Positions 1 through 5,582 of a DNA stretch of 6,163 nucleotides are shown here, one piece after another. The stretch covers positions 1 to 6,163 of the forward strand of contig CALLVJ010000244.1 of assembly GCA_938010625.1 (NCBI GenBank), given 5' to 3'. Numbering within the stretch: the stretch's first letter is position 1; each line of letters begins with the position of its first letter. The stretch comes from an uncultured Stomatobaculum sp. GTDB lineage: Bacteria; Bacillota; Clostridia; Lachnospirales; Lachnospiraceae. The notes beneath the pieces are model-generated. The model saw nothing but the letters and a program-made list of their open reading frames with translations, was not told the origin of the DNA and ran no database searches. The translations under genes and the position numbers were made by a program.

Positions 1-54
1 AAAAGTCGCTGTCCCGCGTTTTCTATATTGACACACGGAAGAAAATAAAACCAC

Positions 55-862
55 TTACTTCCGCTTCTCCAAATAATCGTTCAACTCTGCATTGAGAATA
101 TCCGTAATGTACATATGTCCGGGGACGTGGGTAATGACAATGGGGGGCTTGGCGTTCTCCACCGCTGCCTGGGGCGTAACACCGCAGGGCCAGAACACGG
201 GAATCTCACCCTCACGAATTTCCACCGGGTCTCCATAGTCAGGCTTCATCACATCCATAATACCGATTTTCTCCGGCTCTCCTATTTGGACAGGTGCTCC
301 GTGAACATTGGGCATTTTTATCATAGGCCTTCTGCGCCTGCTCCGGGGTCATGGGGCGCATGGAACACACCATCGGCCCCTCAAAGGGACCTGCCTTCTC
401 GGTTTGAATACTGGTCTTATACATGGGTACATTGCAATTCATCTCAATATGACGAACAGGAATACCTGCTACCATCAAGGCCTCCTCAAATGAAAAAGAG
501 CAACCGATCAAAAAGCCCACATAGCCCTCCTTCCAGTACTCTGAAACATCGCTGAGCTCTTTGGCGACCACACCGTTCTCGTATACCCAATACCGCGGTA
601 TATCGGTGCATATATTTCCGCCCTCTCCCATAGCGTGGGTATCTGGACTTCCCTTGATAATCTCTAGCACCGGGCAAGCGAACGGGTTCTTTTCCGTGTA
701 GCGTTCAAAATCAGCGGCGTACTCCGAAGGCAGGATGACCAGGTTTGCCTGGGCATAACCCCGGCACATACCAGCAGTGGGAAAATCAATCTTTCCCTCC
801 CGAATCAACTGACGAACCTCAAATGGCTTCCTGTTGATATAAGGAGTGATGTCAAAAGTCAT
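55..862 (-). pseudogene. Frameshifted DUF1445/YcsI-family putative hydro-lyase (D-glutamate-cyclase-like)
   Basis: Two overlapping reading frames together give one DUF1445 (PF07286) protein of about 268 residues, near the usual family length of roughly 260. The first frame starts at 862 behind an AAAGGAG Shine-Dalgarno (872-878, 9-base spacer) and matches the family through FPTAGMCRGYAQANLVILP, GYVGFLIGCSFSFEEAL and [17 protein letters not shown]. It then leaves the family sequence near 318 and runs out of frame to a stop at 239. The rest of the family sequence ([57 protein letters not shown]) is in another frame and ends at 55. The switch lies at an A-run (about 313-322). Family alignment suggests a loss of 5 or 8 bases rather than one extra base. 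Mammalian DGLUCY, which contains this domain, is a D-glutamate cyclase; bacterial members are functionally uncertain. It starts 45 bp after the L,D-transpeptidase with no terminator between, so the two may be cotranscribed. A sequencing error cannot be excluded. Confidence 0.85.
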
Positions 863-907
863 GTCTACTTGCTCCTTTCTGTTTTATAAGCAGCGATTGA
901 TCCCTTC

Positions 908-1606
908 TTACCTTCCTATCGTTACCTTGGTGCCAAGCGGAACATGTGCCCACAAAACATCCATAACAGCATCTCGCACTGCAACACAGCCCGCGGTTGA
1001 AAATCCCTCGGTATAATTCCCGTGTATCATTACGTAACCACCCAAGGCTGTTTTCCAGGGAGGACAGGCTTTTTGATCAATCGCGCGATAAATGGCATCC
1101 CGCTCCGCCTGGGAAATCAATCCTTGCGCAATTCCTCTGTCCGCATCTGATTTGTCCGGATAAGACAAGCCCAAAGAAAGATGATAATTACTCCTGTTAT
1201 TTCGAAGGCAAATATAGTACTCGCCCTCCGGCGTAACCCGATCTCCCTCTACTTGCTTTTTTCCATTTGCCGAATTGGTTCCGATATTGCACTCCCAAGC
1301 GCCAACCAGCTGATTGTCTACATACAGACTCAGCTCTCTCTTTTCTTTGCTCACATAGATTCGCGTGGGCGGTTCATTTTGTACAACCCCATCCGTTGCG
1401 ACTTCCTGTGCAACAGTACTCGCAGCATTTATTTCCTTCGCAGCTCCTTGCTCTAAAGTCCCTCCCACTGCGTCCGCATTCCCTGCGGATTCCGTTTCAC
1501 ACACCGTCGCCCTTACCTTGGTCACCGTCGATGCCTCGGCGCTGAATTGCGATAATGCGCTGAGGACAGCAGCCAACACTACTGCTGCACATCTTTTCTT
1601 TCTCAC
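908..1606 (-). CDS. Secreted L,D-transpeptidase (YkuD domain)
   Basis: A 232-residue exported protein. Residues 1-25 form a signal peptide (RKKR, then a hydrophobic AAVVLAAVLSAL core, likely cut after AEA). Residues 26-80 are a low-complexity Ala/Thr/Glu/Val linker. Residues 82-231 are a YkuD domain: RIYVSKEKRELSLYVDNQ, then GDRVTPEGEYYI, then MIHGN (His195) and STAGC (Cys207, the expected nucleophile), ending VPLGTKVTI. Family members cross-link peptidoglycan stem peptides (3-3 bonds) or attach proteins to the wall, acting outside the cytoplasmic membrane. The His of the common SHGC motif is replaced here (STAGC), as also happens in other YkuD subfamilies, so activity is likely but the exact reaction is open. 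The start is GTG at 1606, supported by GGGAG at 1612-1616 with a 5-base spacer. The frameshifted DUF1445 gene follows 45 bp downstream. Confidence 0.9.
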   Translation of the reverse strand: MRKKRCAAVVLAAVLSALSQFSAEASTVTKVRATVCETESAGNADAVGGTLEQGAAKEINAASTVAQEVATDGVVQNEPPTRIYVSKEKRELSLYVDNQLVGAWECNIGTNSANGKKQVEGDRVTPEGEYYICLRNNRSNYHLSLGLSYPDKSDADRGIAQGLISQAERDAIYRAIDQKACPPWKTALGGYVMIHGNYTEGFSTAGCVAVRDAVMDVLWAHVPLGTKVTIGR

Positions 1607-1648
1607 TCTCTCTCCCTTTATAAGCTTTAGCTTTTCCTGGCTCTCCCG

Positions 1649-1654
1649 ATTATA
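1649..1654 (-). promoter_or_regulatory. Possible -10 box upstream of the L,D-transpeptidase gene
   Basis: A perfect TATAAT on the minus strand lies 42 bp before the GTG start. The hexamer 17 bp further upstream is CAATAG, a poor -35, and there is no extended -10 TG, so this is only a candidate. It is the best promoter-like site in the gap before the gene. Confidence 0.35.
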
Positions 1655-1760
1655 GCCTCACTTCATCTACCCTATTGACCAGTTGAATATCAATACGATA
1701 ATTTGGAATTGTGGCACTGATATACACAATCGCAAGGTTCGCATGTAGTAATTGGTGCAC
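1650..1760 (-). other. Gene-free gap (1607-1875) with a possible small decayed coding remnant
   Basis: The 269 bp between the L,D-transpeptidase and the wall-binding protein gene hold no ORF I can identify. One stretch reads like protein: a 36-codon frame from GTG at 1760 to TAA at 1650-1652, ending IPNYRIDIQLVNRVDEVRL, with alternating hydrophobic residues typical of beta strands. There is no Shine-Dalgarno before it and stops interrupt the same frame just upstream, so it would be the 3' remnant of a lost gene rather than an active one. I do not recognise the family. No clear terminator is visible after the wall-binding protein gene in this gap. Confidence 0.25.
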
Positions 1761-1875
1761 TCAGATTCGTCTGCAATCGCATAGCTGATCTTTTGTCTAT
1801 TTGAAAAGAGAGTCCGGGGTACCATTGAACAAGAGAATTTGTTGTACTGGTTTTCTCAGTGAACGCGAGCAGATA

Positions 1876-2637
1876 TCATTTCCAATATGGCCAGTAGACG
1901 ATGACTTTCAAGCGATTCCGTCCTATATATCCACCTGTCACATCTGTATAATAATAGTCCATATTCCTTCCACAGTCAGAAATACATAGTTTCACAAAAT
2001 TCAAATAGTCATAGAAATCCTCTCCTTCCTTTACGTTAAATGTCAACGCCTCATAATGTGTAGGAGGATCACTACATATCTTGTTCAAAAGTTCGATATC
2101 TTCGGCTTTCTTATCGAACCCATCACTGTACTCAAGGTTTGCCAGTTCAAACAGCCCTGTATACCCTCTGGCTGGGTTCGCACCACAAAGTCCCAATCCC
2201 CTTGCTACATCATCCAAAGATTCTCCTGTTTCCTCGAAGTAATAGCTTTCGTTGTCTGTCTCAGGGTTTCGAAACATAATCTCGTACTTATGCACTTCTC
2301 CATCACTTCCCACAAGGTAAGTTTTATGGATTTCATTTTCGCGCATTTGTCCTAAAGTGCTTCCCTGCTCTTCATCCAGTAAATAGTTCTTTCCGTCAAA
2401 TTCTCGATAGCCAATGTCCAAATAACCGTTAGAATCAAAATGATACCATTTCCCATCAATTTTTGACCAAGCCTCACGCGGATAGCTTCCATCGTCGTTG
2501 GTATACCACCATTTCCAAATCTTTGGTCCGTCGAATTTCCAAACACCCGCAAATGTATTCAGCGGAGCACTCATTAAAATCCCAAAGCTCAACGCGAAAC
2601 CACACAGAGCCTTGATTTTTCCTGCCTTTTTCTTCAT
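1876..2637 (-). CDS. Secreted protein with N-terminal cell-wall-binding repeats, unknown C-terminal domain
   Basis: 253 residues. Residues 1-30 are a signal peptide (MKKKAGKIK, then hydrophobic LCGFALSFGILMSAPL, likely cut after NTFA). Residues about 42-90 contain aromatic-rich repeats of the choline/glucan-binding type (CW_binding_1-like): WWYTNDDGSYPREAW, then KIDGKWYHFDSNGYLDIGY, then a degenerate EFDGKNYLLDEEQG. These repeats usually anchor proteins to wall or surface glycans by non-covalent binding. Residues about 100-253 are acidic and Tyr-rich, contain a few cysteines, end VIVYWPYWK, and match nothing I recognise. The start at 2637 is chosen over an in-frame ATG at 2655 because AGGAGG lies 8 bases before it and because it gives the better signal peptide. 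The transglutaminase-like gene upstream ends in a terminator, so this gene either has its own unseen promoter or depends on read-through. Confidence 0.8.
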   Translation of the reverse strand: MKKKAGKIKALCGFALSFGILMSAPLNTFAGVWKFDGPKIWKWWYTNDDGSYPREAWSKIDGKWYHFDSNGYLDIGYREFDGKNYLLDEEQGSTLGQMRENEIHKTYLVGSDGEVHKYEIMFRNPETDNESYYFEETGESLDDVARGLGLCGANPARGYTGLFELANLEYSDGFDKKAEDIELLNKICSDPPTHYEALTFNVKEGEDFYDYLNFVKLCISDCGRNMDYYYTDVTGGYIGRNRLKVIVYWPYWK

Positions 2638-2673
2638 CTTCCAGACCTCCTTCAATCATTTACTCTGGTTATC

Positions 2674-2713
2674 AAAAAAGCTGTCATCGTATCACAAGAC
2701 CCCGACAACAGCT
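2674..2713 (-). terminator. Rho-independent terminator after the transglutaminase-like gene
   Basis: On the minus strand AGCTGTTGTC pairs with GATGACAGCT (10 pairs, two of them G-U) around a 15-base loop, followed by a run of six T. It lies 37 bp after the stop of the transglutaminase-like gene. Confidence 0.75.
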
Positions 2714-2749
2714 CTCTTTTCAAAGTTCTACTTTTCACCAATTCGATTC

Positions 2750-3637
2750 TTAGTATGTCTTATAAATCTTCTCAGCCACATGATTCTTAGACATTTCCGC
2801 ATTGGAAATCATGAAATAGGTATATCGCAAAATATCTTTCCCATCACTGCTAACCGGATCGTCCCAGGTGCAGTCCACATAGTACCACTGGTTACCGAGC
2901 AATACCCGATTCCAGGAATGATCGCCTGTTATGCCCTTCGAGTTCGTTGCTTCACCGCTGACGTGCTCATGCTCTATTCCCAGAACATACATAAAATAGT
3001 CGAACGTTGCTGCGTAGCCCGAACACACGGCCTTGCCATTCAGCATGACGCCTGCAATGCTGTAGGAATCATCCGGAATCGTGCCCTTGTCGTAATTTGC
3101 CATGTCATATTGGGTGTGATTGATAATCCAGTCGTGTACCGCCTTGATTTTATCCCGCTCGCTCATGCTGTCGTTGGTAATGCTCGCCGCCGTGTCAAAC
3201 ACATTGAGCTTTGCATCCACGTTATAGGACGTACCATAGGCAGTGCGTCCCTCCTGAATGCCGCGTGTCTTATAGTGATTCCAGAGTGCTGCCTTATCGT
3301 AGCCAAAGGCTGCTTTCAAATCCGGATTGTCATCCGCATAGCGCTTCGCATCAAAATAATAAGATTCATCCCCCAGATAATCGAAGACCGCAATCCGCCC
3401 CGGCTTATAGGGCAGCGTATGTGCCAGTCTGCCCTCTGCCTTTCCGGCAGTCTGATAATGCTGATAGAGTTTGCTCTTGTCATAGCCATAGGCCGAGAGA
3501 AGATCCGGGTTATCATTGGCATAGCGCACATAGTCAAAGGTCTCTGGTGTGATGCGCTCATACGCGTAGTTGGTCTCTGCGTGGACGCAGCTTGCAGACA
3601 AGTGCAACAGCGCGCACGCTGTCGGCGCAACCGCCAA
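2750..3637 (-). CDS. Secreted transglutaminase-like protein with two NPDL repeats
   Basis: Residue numbers count from the TTG at 3637 (295 residues). Residues 1-20 are the hydrophobic part of a signal peptide ending SASCVHA. Residues 34-70 and 95-131 are two copies of a ~37-residue repeat (FDYVRYANDNPDLLSAYGYD and FDAKRYADDNPDLKAAFGYD, each ending in HY..(A/R)G..EGR), a repeat seen in many exported proteins of Firmicutes. Residues about 155-280 are a transglutaminase-like core (PF01841 type) with its triad in place: Cys205 in GKAVCSGYA, His240 in GDHSWNRV and Asp255 in WYYVDCTWDDP. Such domains act as thiol proteases, transglutaminases or binding modules outside the cell; the substrate here is unknown. 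The TTG has no Shine-Dalgarno and leaves the signal peptide without its basic N-region, so translation more likely begins at a non-standard ATA at 3658 (see that entry). A conserved promoter lies upstream and a terminator downstream, so it is probably monocistronic. Confidence 0.88.
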   Translation of the reverse strand: MAVAPTACALLHLSASCVHAETNYAYERITPETFDYVRYANDNPDLLSAYGYDKSKLYQHYQTAGKAEGRLAHTLPYKPGRIAVFDYLGDESYYFDAKRYADDNPDLKAAFGYDKAALWNHYKTRGIQEGRTAYGTSYNVDAKLNVFDTAASITNDSMSERDKIKAVHDWIINHTQYDMANYDKGTIPDDSYSIAGVMLNGKAVCSGYAATFDYFMYVLGIEHEHVSGEATNSKGITGDHSWNRVLLGNQWYYVDCTWDDPVSSDGKDILRYTYFMISNAEMSKNHVAEKIYKTY

Positions 3638-3655
3638 GATACGCCATGGTCTTCT

Positions 3656-3676
3656 TATTGTGATACCTTTCCTTTC
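3656..3676 (-). promoter_or_regulatory. Shine-Dalgarno and probable non-standard ATA start of the transglutaminase-like gene
   Basis: A purine-rich GAAAGGAAAGG (3666-3676) is followed after 7 bases by ATA (3656-3658), in frame with the gene. Starting there adds seven residues, MRRPWRI, which supply the basic N-region the signal peptide otherwise lacks. No ATG, GTG or TTG exists in frame between the upstream TAG stop and TTG 3637. The ATG at 3647 is out of frame and hits a stop after 29 codons. Either the start is AUA, an ATG has mutated, or the sequence has an error here. Confidence 0.5.
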
Positions 3677-3737
3677 AAAATTCTATTAAACTCATGTCAT
3701 GCGGTATAATTGCCAATCTTTTTAGGTTTGCTATCTT

Positions 3738-3767
3738 GTTATTAATATATTTTTAAGCAAATGTCAA
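3738..3767 (-). promoter_or_regulatory. Promoter of the transglutaminase-like gene
   Basis: Minus-strand -35 TTGACA (3762-3767), 18-bp spacer, -10 AATAAC (3738-3743). It leaves a leader of about 70 bases. The same arrangement, including TTTGCTTAAAA just after the -35, occurs in the second repeat copy at 5445-5474, and that conservation supports it. Confidence 0.7.
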
Positions 3768-3804
3768 GGAATTTGTCACAAAATTCTACTTTCGTCTACC
3801 ACAC

Positions 3805-3847
3805 AAAAAAGAGCCAGCGGCAATCTCCTGATTGCCAACCGGCTCTT
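3805..3847 (-). terminator. Rho-independent terminator after the lipoprotein gene
   Basis: On the minus strand AAGAGCC pairs with GGCTCTT, and inside it GGCAATC pairs with GATTGCC around an AGGA tetraloop, with a short mismatched bulge between. A run of six T follows. It is homologous to the terminator at 5510-5551; both belong to the direct repeat. It now ends the lipoprotein transcription unit, though by origin it is the terminator of a P-type ATPase gene. Confidence 0.85.
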
Positions 3848-3879
3848 CCTTCATATCTTCTGTTGTAAAATCATCTCGC

Positions 3880-3930
3880 TTATGCGCTCTCTTCCTCGTC
3901 GAGGAGGTTCGTCATGCTCTTTAAGCCTGT
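3880..3930 (-). pseudogene. Remnant of the 3' end of a P-type ATPase gene
   Basis: Sixteen codons plus TAA read [16 protein letters not shown], identical in protein to the end of the chimeric ORF at 5583-5633. Fuller homology there ([14 protein letters not shown]) identifies the source as the C-terminus of a heavy-metal-type P-type ATPase. No ATPase sequence precedes it: the lipoprotein gene stops 53 bp upstream. The 3' flank to the terminator is also conserved between the two copies. It is an orphan fragment with no expected function. Confidence 0.75.
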
Positions 3931-3983
3931 CGCTGATCCAAATCGCATTGATCTGATTTCCATATTGGCGCCGCGCAACTGGC

Positions 3984-5231
3984 TTATTGATTTCCACTGG
4001 TTTCCTCAGAAGAACCAATCCCATCCATATTGACGCCGTAGAATTCACCCAGCTCCACAACTCTGCCATGATCGGAAACCAGATCGCCGCTGCCATTGAT
4101 ATAGTCAGTGGGATAATGGTACTTGCTAAATGTCCTGACAAAGACAGGCGAACTGGCACTGTATTTTCCATCGGCATATGTTCCCAATTCTGTCGAATCT
4201 TCTGAAGGGCGGAAATCCGCATTTGAATATATAGCCCAGAAATATGCAACTTTATCGCCATTTGATGTCATGATCATATATACATCGCGATTGTTGATTT
4301 TTTGCTTCAACTTTCTATATGCGAATTTGAGCCCTGCTGCCTCTGATAACTGCCTCATCTCAGTTGTCAGTTTATTTTCATCCAGGACTGTCAACCGATT
4401 CAGCAGCGAACTCGGTCCGTTATTTTTAAAACCGGAAAGAAGTCTGCACAACTCTTTCTTTTGTTCCCCTGTAAAGAGCCAATGACCATCTTGGTCTCGG
4501 GATACATGACTTCCATCTTCAAAGGATGTCATAAAGAAAGAAGTGACAAATGCACTGAGCCTTTGCTCAGTCATTTTTTCTCCATAGAAAAATATATCAT
4601 CAGCCTCGTCATTCGATAGCGGCAGCACTAGAAATGATACGTTTCCTCCATAGGCGAAGGACAGGCAGTAGTTATTATTGTATCTGTTGATTGCCAGCTC
4701 TTCAACTTCGTACCCCATATCTCTTGCCAAATCGTACATGTTCATGTTTTCATACTGATTATCTCTGGTATTCACACTTGATTCAACTTGGGCAATGCAA
4801 TCCTCCAGTTCAGATCGTTCTTTATTCATTTCTTCGGCTTTCGCCAATGCTTCCTGGTTCTTTTGATTAATCTCATCAATCGTGGCGTTCAAATCGACAG
4901 CCGAATTGCTCCCATCAGAAGTCTCCGTATCAAATGTTTTGGCATGTTCGAGAGCGGTTCTCAAATGGCTCAGTACGCTTGCATCAGCAACATCGTCTTC
5001 TGTCAATGCGCCTAGTTTTTCTTCCGCTTTTGCACACGCACTCGACAACTGCTGTTTGCTTCCATCCAGATTCTGCAGCGTTCCCTCGTATGACTGTCTC
5101 GCAGCAACCACAGGATCCTCCGTTGAACTCTTACCGGCGTTTGTATGACTGCTGCACGCAGTCAACAGCACAACAAGCAAAATGAGCGAGATGCCAGCAG
5201 TGCGCTTCTTTATTGTTGTCGGACTAGTCAT
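3984..5231 (-). CDS. Coiled-coil lipoprotein of unknown function
   Basis: 415 residues. Residues 1-26 are a lipoprotein signal: TTIKKR, a hydrophobic AGISLILLVVL stretch and lipobox LTAC with Cys26, so the protein should be lipid-anchored outside the cytoplasmic membrane. Residues about 45-175 are Ala/Glu/Gln/Lys-rich helices with coiled-coil character (for example EEINQKNQEALAKAEEMNKE-like heptads near 140-160). Residues about 180-400 look globular, with aromatic-rich segments such as NNNYCLSFAYGGNVSFLVLP, GDKVAYFWAIYSN and SKYHYPTDYINGSGD. I do not recognise the family. The ATG at 5231 is chosen because it places the lipobox at the N-terminus and has AGGTGG five bases upstream (5237-5242). 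The frame stays open upstream to an ATG at 5354, through a leftover signal-peptide stub. The gene lies between the two direct-repeat copies, with the promoter of one and the terminator of the other. Its base composition is lower in G+C than yqeY or the recA part. Confidence 0.75.
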   Translation of the reverse strand: MTSPTTIKKRTAGISLILLVVLLTACSSHTNAGKSSTEDPVVAARQSYEGTLQNLDGSKQQLSSACAKAEEKLGALTEDDVADASVLSHLRTALEHAKTFDTETSDGSNSAVDLNATIDEINQKNQEALAKAEEMNKERSELEDCIAQVESSVNTRDNQYENMNMYDLARDMGYEVEELAINRYNNNYCLSFAYGGNVSFLVLPLSNDEADDIFFYGEKMTEQRLSAFVTSFFMTSFEDGSHVSRDQDGHWLFTGEQKKELCRLLSGFKNNGPSSLLNRLTVLDENKLTTEMRQLSEAAGLKFAYRKLKQKINNRDVYMIMTSNGDKVAYFWAIYSNADFRPSEDSTELGTYADGKYSASSPVFVRTFSKYHYPTDYINGSGDLVSDHGRVVELGEFYGVNMDGIGSSEETSGNQ

Positions 5232-5298
5232 TTCCTCCACCTGTTCCTTTCCTGCTTTCAACGCCAAGTTCTCTATCTGATTCGGCTGACCACTACCA

Positions 5299-5365
5299 AT
5301 GCGCTCATACGCGTGTTTTACCTCTGCATGGACGCAGTTAGCTAGATGCGCCATGCCTCTCTGAT
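5299..5365 (-). pseudogene. Broken signal-peptide stub of a transglutaminase-like gene paralogue
   Basis: This matches the start of the transglutaminase-like gene: ATCACAATC, GGCATGGCGCATCT, then TGCGTCCATGCAGAG and GCGTATGAGCGCAT. About 35 bases of the hydrophobic core are missing and a TAG interrupts the original frame after nine codons. The CVHAE..HAYERI part is readable only from the ATG at 5354, whose frame happens to run on into the lipoprotein gene. Homology ends at GCGCAT, the same boundary as in copy 1. Confidence 0.65.
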
Positions 5366-5444
5366 TGTGATATTTTCCCTTCTAAGAATCCACAAGATTC
5401 AAGCTATGAGATATAACTGCTATTTATTCAGAGCCTTTTGTCTT

Positions 5445-5474
5445 ATTATTAGTGCAATTTTAAGCAAAAGTCAA
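5445..5474 (-). promoter_or_regulatory. Promoter of the lipoprotein gene (repeat copy 2)
   Basis: Minus-strand -35 TTGACT (5469-5474), 18-bp spacer, -10 AATAAT (5445-5450). It corresponds base for base to the promoter at 3738-3767. The leader to the lipoprotein ATG is about 205 bases and contains the broken signal-peptide stub and a small GAATC/GATTC dyad (near 5387-5401) that copy 1 lacks. Confidence 0.7.
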
Positions 5475-5509
5475 TAGATTTATTTCAAAATATCACTTTC
5501 GTCTACTGC

Positions 5510-5551
5510 AAAAAAGCCAGCCGACAATCTTCCGATTGCCAGCTGGCTTTT
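5510..5551 (-). terminator. Rho-independent terminator after the RecA-ATPase chimera
   Basis: On the minus strand AAAGCCAGC pairs with GCTGGCTTT, with GCAATC pairing GATTGT inside (one G-U) around GGAA, followed by six T. The plus strand also has a T-run after the stem, so it could work in both directions. It is homologous to the terminator at 3805-3847. Confidence 0.85.
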
Positions 5552-5582
5552 CCTGATATCTTCTGTTGTAAAACCATCTCGT

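Larger units (their letters stand above)
3552..3930 (-). repeat. Imperfect direct repeat, copy 1 (ATPase tail, terminator, promoter, signal-peptide start)
   Basis: This copy aligns from end to end with 5299-5633. In transcription order it contains the ATPase tail, a conserved stretch including TTTTACAACAGAAGATAT, the terminator, GTAGACGAAAGT, the TTGACA promoter, the leader, ATCACAAT and the signal-peptide coding start through GCGTATGAGCGCAT. Identity is highest in the ATPase-tail segment (about 86% by eye) and lower in the leader. Downstream of GCGCAT the sequences part: here into the intact transglutaminase-like gene. Confidence 0.8.

Noticed and set aside
1..54. Terminator after the DUF1445 gene
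   Set aside because: A CGGAAG/CTTCCG pairing is possible around 34-64, but it overlaps the stop codon, has a 16-base loop and lacks a following T-run.
3559..3647. ATG at 3647 as the start of the transglutaminase-like gene
   Set aside because: It is the counterpart of ATG 5354 in the other repeat, but in this copy it is out of frame with the gene and stops after 29 codons.
2498..3709. 403-residue open frame on the plus strand, longer than the gene opposite it
   Set aside because: It lies antisense to the transglutaminase-like gene, which has a signal peptide, two repeats and a full catalytic triad. The plus-strand product is Ile/Arg/Cys-rich, matches nothing and also crosses two terminators and a promoter.
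3659..3737. Riboswitch or attenuator in the leader of the transglutaminase-like gene
   Set aside because: The ~70-base leader shows no recognisable riboswitch core and no terminator. It is the least conserved part of the two repeat copies.
5232..5354. Lipoprotein gene starting at ATG 5354
   Set aside because: That start would put the lipid-anchor signal 41 residues inside the protein. The extra codons are the leftover of a different gene's signal peptide, and ATG 5231 has its own Shine-Dalgarno.
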